9,144 bases of DNA from Candidatus Aciduliprofundum sp. (GCA_015523135.1 WAKY01000045.1:1-9144); one strand, 5' to 3'; positions 1 to 5,727 are shown, counted from the first letter of the stretch. Numbers and translations are program-made. Notes: generated from the letters alone by a model not told the origin.

Positions 1-574
1 AGAAATCTGCATCTTTCTTATCTTTGTTTACACCCACTAATTTGTGACCATATTCCCATTCATCCAACATCATGGTATCGTGACTATTTGGATATGTGCT
101 TGGACTCCTGTCATACCACAGATTTGCACCTCTAAATACATAAGTATCAACATACTCTACCCCTGTGTATTCATCTTCTTCCTCGCTTCCATATTGATAG
201 CCTACTACCAATTTCTGCAGTATGTAATCTCCGCTCAGGCGCTCTGCATAGGCGGTGAGATTGCCACGAAGTTCATCAACATCATCCACATAATGTGCAT
301 AACTACTACATTTCAATATTATCCCAATATCAAAATTTTTGTTGGTGGAGAAATTCCCTGCATATTTGTTGATACCCAAAATATAATCTTCTTTGGAATA
401 ATTTCTATAGACTATGATCACTGACGGATAGTTCTTCAATACAGGCTTTTCCATCGCAGTTGCAGGTTTCCACCACTTCACCTTTGGCTGCGAGGCAAAA
501 TACGCGCCGAGGAGAATGGCTATAACTACAATAACTCCAATTCCGATTAGCAGGGCTCTAATTCTCTTGCTCAT
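1..574 (-). CDS. Membrane-anchored extracytoplasmic protein of unknown function (3' end beyond left edge)
   Basis: The frame is open from an ATG at 574-572 to the left edge, giving 191 residues without a stop; the C-terminus lies outside the window. The start is supported by a strong Shine-Dalgarno motif, GGAGGT, six bases upstream. After a short basic N-terminus (MSKRIR), residues about 7-26 form one hydrophobic helix rich in Ile, Val, Leu and Gly. This is a signal anchor or uncleaved signal peptide and would place the rest outside the membrane. The outer part is rich in Tyr and Trp and has an acidic run (SEEEDEY, about 130-136). It carries three N-glycosylation sequons: N58-Y-S, N74-F-S and N105-L-T. 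I do not recognise a family and see no catalytic motif. It has its own promoter and is divergent from the tRNA genes. That it is a real gene is well supported by the RBS, anchor and open frame; its function is unknown. Confidence 0.8.
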   Translation of the reverse strand, partial: MSKRIRALLIGIGVIVVIAILLGAYFASQPKVKWWKPATAMEKPVLKNYPSVIIVYRNYSKEDYILGINKYAGNFSTNKNFDIGIILKCSSYAHYVDDVDELRGNLTAYAERLSGDYILQKLVVGYQYGSEEEDEYTGVEYVDTYVFRGANLWYDRSPSTYPNSHDTMMLDEWEYGHKLVGVNKDKKDADF

Positions 575-580
575 CCTTTT

Positions 581-586
581 ACCTCC
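581..586 (-). promoter_or_regulatory. Shine-Dalgarno site of the anchored protein gene
   Basis: On the minus strand this reads GGAGGT, complementary to the conserved 16S rRNA 3' end, and lies six bases before the ATG at 574. It fixes the start codon. It also shows that this organism uses Shine-Dalgarno initiation on leadered messages alongside leaderless genes elsewhere in the window. Confidence 0.75.
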
Positions 587-647
587 ATGCTTCATTCCCA
601 CATAGGTATTTCTTATTCTCTCAAATCAATAAAATGCATGTGAGTTG

Positions 648-657
648 TTATATATAT
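648..657 (-). promoter_or_regulatory. TATA box and BRE-like element of the anchored protein gene
   Basis: On the minus strand the segment reads ATATATATAA, preceded by purine-rich GAAAGG that resembles a BRE. Transcription would begin about 26 bases downstream, near 626, leaving a leader of roughly 50 bases that contains the Shine-Dalgarno site. The box is bracketed by an inverted 5-mer, GTGAG at 640-644 and CTCAC at 663-667. This could be a regulator site or chance. Confidence 0.5.
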
Positions 658-732
658 CCTTTCTCACAACTATACAAAATTCCACGATTGACTCAGAAAT
701 ACAGAAAATTAGCTTATTCATCTCCAAAGAAA

Positions 733-741
733 AATTTATAA
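733..741 (+). promoter_or_regulatory. TATA box of the tRNA-Thr gene
   Basis: The segment AATTTATAA, within AAAAATTTATAAG, is a good archaeal TATA box. Its centre is about 30 bases before the first base of the mature tRNA at 767, which fits a start site near 763 and a 5' leader of only a few bases for RNase P to remove. Confidence 0.6.
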
Positions 742-766
742 GCCATACAATTATCCACATCTTAGT

Positions 767-887
767 GCCACCGTAGCTTAGCCCGGAAGAGCGGCTGACT
801 TGTATAAGCTCTTTAAAAAGGGCTTTACCCTAAAGCCGCGGGCTTCAAGACATCAGCAGGTCGGGGGTTCGAATCCCCCCGGTGGCT
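767..887 (+). tRNA. tRNA-Thr(TGT) with an anticodon-loop intron
   Basis: The cloverleaf can be drawn by hand. The acceptor arm GCCACCG (767-773) pairs with CGGTGGC (880-886). The D-arm is 776-792. The anticodon stem GCTGA (794-798) pairs with TCAGC (853-857). The T-arm is GGGGG/CCCCC around TTCGAAT (863-879). After removal of 805-851 the anticodon loop is CTTGTAA with anticodon TGT (801-803), which reads ACA threonine codons. The discriminator base at 887 is T, as in archaeal threonine tRNAs, and no CCA is encoded. The variable loop is the short five-base type (858-862). A short T-run at 889-892 could help termination. The Thr identity is firm from the anticodon and the discriminator. Confidence 0.96.
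805..851 (+). other. tRNA-Thr intron (47 bases, canonical position 37/38)
   Basis: The boundaries follow from a perfect bulge-helix-bulge structure. The central four-base helix pairs CTTG (799-802) with CAAG (846-849). The 5' three-base bulge is TAT (803-805), cut after its second base. The 3' bulge is ACA (850-852), also cut after its second base. The outer helix is the anticodon stem; the inner helix pairs AAGC (806-809) with GCTT (842-845). Within the intron GGCTTT (821-826) and AAAGCC (832-837) form a six-base stem with a five-base loop. The archaeal tRNA splicing endonuclease should remove it. It is too short to encode a protein. Confidence 0.93.
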
Positions 888-903
888 CTTTTGCAGGGCT
901 AAA

Positions 904-912
904 TTAATATAC
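904..912 (+). promoter_or_regulatory. TATA box of the tRNA-Ser gene
   Basis: TTAATATAC lies about 28 bases upstream of the mature 5' end at 936, so the Ser tRNA probably has its own promoter rather than relying on read-through from tRNA-Thr 48 bases upstream. Confidence 0.5.
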
Positions 913-935
913 AAAATTTCCATATGGCAATTTAG

Positions 936-1017
936 GCGGGGATGGCCGAGCGGTACGGCGATGGCCTGCTAAGCCATTGGGCTATTGCCCGCGGGGGTTC
1001 AAATCCCCCTCCCCGCG
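936..1017 (+). tRNA. tRNA-Ser(GCT)
   Basis: The acceptor GCGGGGA (936-942) pairs with TCCCCGC (1010-1016). The anticodon stem ATGGC (961-965) pairs with GCCAT (973-977) around loop CTGCTAA, giving anticodon GCT, which reads AGC and AGT serine codons. A long variable arm containing GGGC-TATT-GCCC (979-990) marks it as a class II tRNA. The T-arm is GGGGG/CCCCC around TTCAAAT (993-1009). The discriminator at 1017 is G, as required for serine, and no CCA is encoded. There is no intron. The next base, 1018, is already the last base of the stop codon of the opposing GtrA gene. Confidence 0.96.
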
Positions 1018-1716
1018 TTATTCTGACCTTTGATATTGTGAAAAGAATACATGCACATCAACCATATACAAGCTCCATATTCCTGCAATAATAATACCTA
1101 TAAAATCAGCAAGAAGATAATTAATGCGAAATAGAGAAAGAACATAATAGGTTCCAATATTTATGAGCATTCCAGAAATTAGAATAAAATGATAACCAAA
1201 AAATCTACGCCATAATGGCTTTGCATAAACCCTATTAGAGAAAACCCAATTGTTATTCAAAAAGAAAGTTATTCCTATACTAACTTCTATTGCAATTGTA
1301 AGTGAGATTAAATCATTGATGTTAAAAAGTTTATAGAAAGTGGCAAAAATTAATAAGTTCATCAAAACCCCTGAAACACTGGTGATTGCATATCTTATCA
1401 CTAATTTAACTCCATCATATTTGTGAAATTGTTCCATTATATCATCCATTCTTTTAGGATTGTACTTAAGTTTCCTATTCAACACATATGCTTTCTTATA
1501 CTTATGATTTACCAAAATATCAGCCAAATTACCTTCTTCCCAAATTCCATATATTTTTCCTTTATATCCAAACACAGGGGAAAGTGGATTGTATTTAACC
1601 GATGGAAAAACTAATCTAGTTAGAAATATGGCTAATTTGGACACAATGTTATTGGGATAAACCAATACGAGATCGTAATCCTCCATTTTCTCCTTAATCT
1701 CATCCTCAATGCTCAT
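1018..1716 (-). CDS. GtrA-family membrane protein with a truncated glycosyltransferase-like N-terminal region
   Basis: The predicted protein has 232 residues. Residues about 105-228 form a GtrA-like domain with four membrane segments (about 106-130, 136-160, 170-195 and 199-225). Typical features include YAITSVSG at the first helix, NNNWVF after the second and a polar VDVHVFF end. GtrA proteins are thought to help move polyprenyl-linked sugars or act as membrane partners of glycosyltransferases. Residues about 12-100 resemble the last part of a dolichol-phosphate mannosyltransferase-type (GT2) domain, with DYDLVLVYP, a KLAIFLTRLVFP helix and NPLSPVFGYKG in the place of the usual DPxSGFF motif. 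The nucleotide-binding half and DxD motif are absent, so catalysis is unlikely. The gene has its own promoter, probably gives a nearly leaderless message, and ends against tRNA-Ser. The GtrA call is strong; the GT2-remnant reading is an inference. Confidence 0.85.
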   Translation of the reverse strand: MSIEDEIKEKMEDYDLVLVYPNNIVSKLAIFLTRLVFPSVKYNPLSPVFGYKGKIYGIWEEGNLADILVNHKYKKAYVLNRKLKYNPKRMDDIMEQFHKYDGVKLVIRYAITSVSGVLMNLLIFATFYKLFNINDLISLTIAIEVSIGITFFLNNNWVFSNRVYAKPLWRRFFGYHFILISGMLINIGTYYVLSLFRINYLLADFIGIIIAGIWSLYMVDVHVFFSQYQRSE

Positions 1717-1728
1717 TCGCTTAAGCGA
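1717..1728. repeat. 12-bp perfect palindrome at the start of the GtrA gene
   Basis: TCGCTTAAGCGA is a perfect inverted repeat touching the ATG at 1716 and covering the transcription start predicted from the TATA box. This is where an archaeal repressor would block initiation, so it is a candidate operator. It is the proximal member of a pair of palindromes about 39 bp apart centre to centre. Confidence 0.5.
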
Positions 1729-1737
1729 TTAGAAACT

Positions 1738-1750
1738 TATTAATATAATA
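1738..1750 (-). promoter_or_regulatory. TATA box of the GT2-remnant GtrA gene
   Basis: On the minus strand this reads TATTATATTAATA. Initiation about 26 bases downstream falls near 1718-1722, so the message would have no leader or one of only a few bases. This agrees with the absence of a Shine-Dalgarno motif before the ATG at 1716. Because the gene has its own promoter, it is probably a separate unit from the upstream panE operon. Confidence 0.5.
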
Positions 1751-1755
1751 TTCTC

Positions 1756-1767
1756 CACAAATTTGTG
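1756..1767. repeat. 12-bp perfect palindrome upstream of the TATA box
   Basis: CACAAATTTGTG is a perfect inverted repeat directly upstream of the TATA box, over the BRE position. A bound protein here could block or recruit TFB. Its sequence differs from the palindrome at 1717-1728, so if both are operators they may bind different regulators. Confidence 0.45.
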
Positions 1768-1774
1768 TAATTTC

Positions 1775-1780
1775 AAAAAA
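1775..1780 (-). terminator. Poly-T terminator of the TPR-GtrA-panE operon
   Basis: On the minus strand a run of six T lies eight bases after the panE stop codon. Archaeal RNA polymerase terminates at T-runs of this kind without needing a hairpin. It separates the operon from the promoter of the next gene. Confidence 0.45.
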
Positions 1781-1787
1781 TCTTAAA

Positions 1788-2642
1788 TTATTTTTCCATA
1801 TATTTTATCATATGATAGAGAAGGTAAAAACATTTCTCACTATAAAATGGCTTTAATATGTAATCTACCTCTGTTTTTCTTCCCCTCTTTATGTCTTGAA
1901 GCATACTTGATTCATTTTCTTTGGTCTTAAGAGATACATCCTCAACAATAGAGTAAATATCCTCCTTTATACCTTTTCTTTGAAGATATGAAGAGAGCTC
2001 TTGAGATATGCATCTCGCCATCTCCTTTAAATTCTCATTTTCCAATATCTCTCCATTCTTAACGGAAAATATGGCTGTAAGGGAATTTATAACAGCATTT
2101 ACAGCCGCTTTAATCCATCTTCTCTCCATTATGTCATTAACCACTTCCGTTTTTAGCCCACTTTCTGTGAAATTTTTCGCAATTTCAAAAATTCTCTCTG
2201 TTAACTCTCCATTTTTCTCCCCTATGAATGTATCTCCGTAGCCAGCATGCCTAACAATGCCCGGGGAGATTAAAGTTGCTCCATGGGTCGTTACTCCTGG
2301 AATGACATCAAAATCTCCTAGCATATCCACTATTCCCACACCATTCTGAAATGTGATAACTATTTCATCTTTATACTCTCCCCTTATCTCTCTTATTGCA
2401 TCCTTAGTTTGATATGCCTTAACTGTCAAAATTATAATATCATATCCCCCCGGGTAATGTTCCTCCGCAGGAATATTGAATAAGCCATTGGTAAAACCCT
2501 CAACCCTTAGTCCATTCTCTCTTATTGCATTTAAATGCTCTCCCCGAGTTATTAAGAGAATATCATTCTTCTTTGAGAGTATTGCCCCCAGAACGCTTCC
2601 CAGTGAGCCTGCCCCGAATACCGCTATTCTTATTTTTCTCAC
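1788..2642 (-). CDS. panE: Ketopantoate reductase (2-dehydropantoate 2-reductase) with an atypical C-terminus
   Basis: The enzyme reduces ketopantoate to pantoate with NADPH on the way to coenzyme A, in the cytoplasm. I chose the GTG at 2642, giving 284 residues, because the first Rossmann strand (RKIRIAVFGAGSLG) follows at once; upstream in-frame ATGs at 2696 and 2675 would add a non-conserved tail inside the GtrA gene. Motifs seen are GAGSLG (10-15), TVKAYQT (73-79), FQNGVG (98-103, equivalent to E. coli Asn98), THGAT (119-123), ERRWIKAAVN with the catalytic-type Lys178, INSLTA (185-190), and SSMLQDIKRGRKTEVDYI (245-262) with Glu258. After residue 262 the family's usual NG helix and P-x-N segment are missing or unrecognisable, and the end LLYHMIKYMEK looks normal again. 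This is the last gene of an operon. Its start overlaps the GtrA frame, so translation is likely coupled. Confidence 0.88.
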   Translation of the reverse strand: MRKIRIAVFGAGSLGSVLGAILSKKNDILLITRGEHLNAIRENGLRVEGFTNGLFNIPAEEHYPGGYDIIILTVKAYQTKDAIREIRGEYKDEIVITFQNGVGIVDMLGDFDVIPGVTTHGATLISPGIVRHAGYGDTFIGEKNGELTERIFEIAKNFTESGLKTEVVNDIMERRWIKAAVNAVINSLTAIFSVKNGEILENENLKEMARCISQELSSYLQRKGIKEDIYSIVEDVSLKTKENESSMLQDIKRGRKTEVDYILKPFYSEKCFYLLYHMIKYMEK

Positions 2643-3048
2643 CCCCAACAAACACAGTTTTTCTACTAACAACATAATTCCAAAGAGCCGCAGCACCTAC
2701 TCCCATAAAATAAGAGGTTCTCATCTGAGTATGAATCAAAAGAAAGAAAGAAAACACTATGGTTTGTATTATGAATCCTCCAAATAGCGCACCATGATAG
2801 GCCATTAACCTCTGCCAGACATTCAGCTTATACTGCTCCTCTCTAAAAACCCACACATCATTTGGATAGAATGTAACAAGTATACCTGCCTCAACAGATA
2901 AGAGATATGGAACTATGTAAGCTAAGGGACTTGCATCTTCTGGAAGCTTATGGGTAAAATAAGTTATTATGATTGCACCCACACCAGCACCAAGTATGCC
3001 CACAAGTGTAAATTTTATAAATGTGATTAGTTCCTTCTTGCTATTCAT
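2563..3048 (-). CDS. GtrA-family membrane protein, minimal form
   Basis: The frame encodes 161 residues with four membrane helices (about 9-30, 42-62, 84-105 and 110-127), the GtrA/DPMS_synth-C arrangement. Family-like features are IKFTLVGILGAGVG at helix 1, YPNDVWVF after helix 2 and NYVVSRKTVF at the end of helix 4. The family is linked to export or flipping of lipid-linked sugars, often as a partner of a glycosyltransferase; no such enzyme is encoded beside it. The ATG at 3048 overlaps the TGA of the TPR gene as ATGA, so the two are translationally coupled. The normal GtrA core ends near residue 134. The last 25 or so residues are basic, lack hydrophobic character and are encoded by DNA shared with the start of panE. 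That tail may come from a one-base change in the G run at 2642-2646 on this strand. Confidence 0.85.
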   Translation of the reverse strand: MNSKKELITFIKFTLVGILGAGVGAIIITYFTHKLPEDASPLAYIVPYLLSVEAGILVTFYPNDVWVFREEQYKLNVWQRLMAYHGALFGGFIIQTIVFSFFLLIHTQMRTSYFMGVGAAALWNYVVSRKTVFVGGEKNKNSGIRGRLTGKRSGGNTLKEE

Positions 3049-3788
3049 TCTTCTAACCCTTCCAATGCTTCTCTAATCTCCTCATCGTCAGGGCTTCTGC
3101 GAAGTGCCTCTTTTAGCGCTCTCTTTGCCTCTTCCTTCATATCCATATTTGCATAGGATATTCCCATAGCGTACCAAGCATCAGGGTCATCTGAAATTTC
3201 AATGCATTTCTTAAATGCCTTAATTGCCTCTTTATATCTCTCCAAATAATGCAATGCTAAGCCCTTGTTATACCATGCATTGTCATAATCCTCTTCAAGC
3301 TCAATTGCCTTCTCTGCGGCCTCCAATGCCTTCTCGTATTTCTCTTGAAACAATCTTGCCACAGCCAAATTGTTCCACGCTTCGGCATCCTCTGGATTAA
3401 TTTCTACCAATTTAGAATAGTACTTCTCAGAGATATCATACTTCTCTTGAGCATCATAGCAAGAAGCGAGATTGTACCAAGCATCAATATTCTCAGGATT
3501 TATTTCAGTAACTCTCCTAAAGTACTTGGCCGCTTCCTTATAATCTTCGTTATCAAAAAGAAGCATACCTTTTAAGAGAAGCAAATCCTCATCCTCTTGC
3601 TCTTTGAGCAAAGCATCCACTATTTTAAGAGCTTCATCATCTTTCTCCATAGACCTTAAAATATAGGCCTTATAGGTCATAGCCCTTCTATTTTCCCCTT
3701 TCTTGAGGATTTCATCAACAAGCTCTAAAGCCGGCTGATACAAGCCCATCTGCAAATATTTTTGTACATCTTCTTCCCATTGCTCCAT
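3045..3788 (-). CDS. Tetratricopeptide-repeat protein
   Basis: The 247-residue soluble protein is built almost wholly of 34-residue TPR units. Clear copies occupy about 66-98, 101-132, 135-166, 169-200 and 202-234, with weaker ones at about 3-31 and 35-63. Consensus positions are visible, for example AWYNLASCY, AWNNLAVARLF, AWYNKGLALHYL and the INPE turns. There is no signal peptide or membrane segment, so it probably acts in the cytoplasm as a protein-binding scaffold. The partner cannot be read from sequence. It is the first gene of the operon with GtrA and panE and overlaps GtrA by four bases. A TATA-like box 26 bases before the ATG and the lack of a Shine-Dalgarno motif suggest a leaderless message. 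Confidence 0.9.
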   Translation of the reverse strand: MEQWEEDVQKYLQMGLYQPALELVDEILKKGENRRAMTYKAYILRSMEKDDEALKIVDALLKEQEDEDLLLLKGMLLFDNEDYKEAAKYFRRVTEINPENIDAWYNLASCYDAQEKYDISEKYYSKLVEINPEDAEAWNNLAVARLFQEKYEKALEAAEKAIELEEDYDNAWYNKGLALHYLERYKEAIKAFKKCIEISDDPDAWYAMGISYANMDMKEEAKRALKEALRRSPDDEEIREALEGLEE

Positions 3789-3808
3789 AAAGATGGATTA
3801 TCTCTTAG

Positions 3809-3818
3809 GATAAAAAAG
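3809..3818 (-). promoter_or_regulatory. TATA-like box of the TPR-GtrA-panE operon
   Basis: On the minus strand it reads CTTTTTTATC. Its centre is about 26 bases before the A of the start codon at 3788, which predicts initiation at or next to the ATG and thus a leaderless operon message. The match to a TATA consensus is moderate. Confidence 0.4.
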
Positions 3819-3833
3819 TATTGTTTGGGAAGG

Positions 3834-3842
3834 TTTATTAAT
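3834..3842 (+). promoter_or_regulatory. TATA box of the XPD helicase gene
   Basis: TTTATTAAT is centred 25 bases upstream of the GTG start codon at 3863, so transcription should start at or within a base or two of the start codon. No Shine-Dalgarno motif precedes the GTG. This box and that of the TPR gene lie back to back inside a 74-base divergent spacer. Confidence 0.55.
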
Positions 3843-3862
3843 CTTGAAATTTTTGGCACCCT

Positions 3863-5689
3863 GTGAAATTTCCCTACAAATATCGTAAAGGGCAAAAGGA
3901 TATCGTTAAGGATATTGAAGAGGCTTTGGAGAATAGAATGCACATGGTATTTGAAGCTCCTACCGGCTCTGGAAAAACCATTGCTGTGCTATATCCAGCG
4001 GTGAAATATGCAATTAAAAATGATAAGAGAGTAATTTATCTGGTTCACACAAATTCTCAAGAGAGCCAAGTTATAAAAGAGGCAAAGAAGCTTGGTGTTA
4101 AGGCAATAGCCCTTCAAGGCCGTGCAAATCTATGCCCTCTCGCAAGAGAGAAAGATGAGCTACGCTATGGCTCTCCAGATGAACTTGCCCTGTTATGTAA
4201 TAAATTGAAAAAAGATGTAAAAGAAGGAAATGAGAATGCATGCGTTTATTATGCCAACTATTTAAAAAATGAAGAAATAATAAAAGAGATAATAAACGAG
4301 GGGTTAACAGCAGAAGAGATTTTTGAAAGAGCAATGAATTTGAAAATATGTGCTTACGAAGCCATAAAAGATTCTCTCCCAGAGGCCACCGTTATAATTT
4401 TTCCCTACATTTACTTCTTCTTTCCATTCATAAGGCGCGGGATTATGGATAAAATTGGAGTAGCTATGCAAGACATAATTCTCATAGTGGATGAGGCCCA
4501 CAACATTCCTGAGTTTGCAAGAGAGCTAAAAAGCATGGAGATAAGCGTGAATTCCTTAGAAAACATGGAAAAAGAAGCTTTAGATTATGGCAACCCTCAA
4601 GTTTTGGGGCATAACATAGCGGATGTTGCAGAGTTCTTAAAGGAGGCAATTTATAAAATGCAAAAATTCGTTGAAGATGAGGAGGGGATAATACCCCATT
4701 ACGCATTTGAAGAAGAAGTATCAGATATTTTAGGGATAAGCATAAATGAGTTTGATACTTTAGCTAAGGATTTAATTTACTATGGTGAGATGGTAAGAGA
4801 AGATAAGATAAAACAAAGAAAGCTTCCAAGATCTTACATTCATCATGCTGGCTCATTTTTATCCTTCTGGAGGGAGGCATATTCTTATGAGTATATACAC
4901 CTAATAAAATGGGGTAAGGCACCTTCTTTAGAAGTTTATTGCCTGGATCCTGCGATGGTTACAGACGCTTTGCTTAGTGTTCATTCTTCCATTCATTTAT
5001 CAGGAACATTAGAACCTGAGGAATACAAAAATATAGTCGCCCTTCCAGATAATACAATAACAAAAAGGTATCCATCACCATTTCCAAAAGATAATCTAAA
5101 AATTCTCTATGTGGATAATGTTACCACAAAATATGGAGAAGTGGATGAAAATATATCTCGTATTGCAGAATACATAAAAGAAATAATTAATATTGGTAGA
5201 AATACTGCCATATTTTTTCCATCCTATTCTCTTCTCTTAAAAATAAGAGAGCTAGTTGATTTAGAAACTTTGAGTGAGGAAAAAGGGATGAAAACATACA
5301 CTTTGTTTCAAATGATAGAAGATTTTAAAGAAAAGGGTGGCTCTATCTTATCGGTAATTGGAGGACGAATATTTGAGGGACTTGATTTTCCAGGTAAGCT
5401 CTTAGAGATTGTCGTTATTGTAGGCATACCTTATCCAAAACCAACCCCAAAAGTTAAAGCTCTCCAAAGGTACTACGATTCAAAATTTGGAAATGGCTGG
5501 GAGTATGCATTCAGAATGCCAGCCTTGATAAAAATGCGTCAAGCTATTGGAAGATTGATAAGAAGCGAAAATGATAGGGGAATTGCAATAATATTGGATA
5601 AGAGAGCAGCATCCTTCAAGAAAGATATTCCTTTAGAAAAGACAGAAAATTTGTATGGAGAGATTGAAAATTTTTTCAAATATAATTAA
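3863..5689 (+). CDS. xpd: XPD/Rad3-family 5'-3' DNA helicase with iron-sulfur domain
   Basis: This is a superfamily 2 ATP-dependent DNA helicase of 608 residues, a normal size for archaeal XPD. The family unwinds DNA 5' to 3' and is linked to nucleotide excision repair; in archaea it acts without a full TFIIH. The GTG start is chosen because the Q-motif-like FPYKYRKGQ follows immediately. Motifs in order: Walker A APTGSGKT (32-39), Ia-like YLVHTNSQ (59-66), four cysteines at 91, 112, 127 and 163 positioned to hold a 4Fe-4S cluster, Walker B DEAH (210-213), an Arch-domain region of about 220-360, HLSGTLEP (378-385), GGRIFEGLDFPG (500-511) and the arginine-finger motif QAIGRLIRSENDRG (560-573). 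All key residues are present, so it should be active. It is transcribed alone, divergent from the TPR operon and convergent with lhr. Confidence 0.95.
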   Translation: MKFPYKYRKGQKDIVKDIEEALENRMHMVFEAPTGSGKTIAVLYPAVKYAIKNDKRVIYLVHTNSQESQVIKEAKKLGVKAIALQGRANLCPLAREKDELRYGSPDELALLCNKLKKDVKEGNENACVYYANYLKNEEIIKEIINEGLTAEEIFERAMNLKICAYEAIKDSLPEATVIIFPYIYFFFPFIRRGIMDKIGVAMQDIILIVDEAHNIPEFARELKSMEISVNSLENMEKEALDYGNPQVLGHNIADVAEFLKEAIYKMQKFVEDEEGIIPHYAFEEEVSDILGISINEFDTLAKDLIYYGEMVREDKIKQRKLPRSYIHHAGSFLSFWREAYSYEYIHLIKWGKAPSLEVYCLDPAMVTDALLSVHSSIHLSGTLEPEEYKNIVALPDNTITKRYPSPFPKDNLKILYVDNVTTKYGEVDENISRIAEYIKEIINIGRNTAIFFPSYSLLLKIRELVDLETLSEEKGMKTYTLFQMIEDFKEKGGSILSVIGGRIFEGLDFPGKLLEIVVIVGIPYPKPTPKVKALQRYYDSKFGNGWEYAFRMPALIKMRQAIGRLIRSENDRGIAIILDKRAASFKKDIPLEKTENLYGEIENFFKYN

Positions 5690-5727
5690 AAAGGGGAGGA
5701 GGGGCGTCATCGTGATTTGTGATAAGT

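Noticed and set aside
44..424. Plus-strand open frame of 126 codons
   Set aside because: It lies antisense to the anchored protein gene, which has a Shine-Dalgarno site, promoter and signal anchor. The plus-strand translation is rich in Ile, Cys and Phe with no recognisable pattern.
861..1009. Repeat shared by the two tRNAs (GGGGGTTC..ATCCCCC) as an attachment-site duplication
   Set aside because: It is the normal conserved T-arm in both tRNAs, and the loops differ by one base. No integrase gene is in the window.
2643..2696. Upstream in-frame ATG starts for panE
   Set aside because: They would add up to 18 non-conserved residues before the Rossmann strand. The GTG at 2642 gives the family's normal N-terminus.
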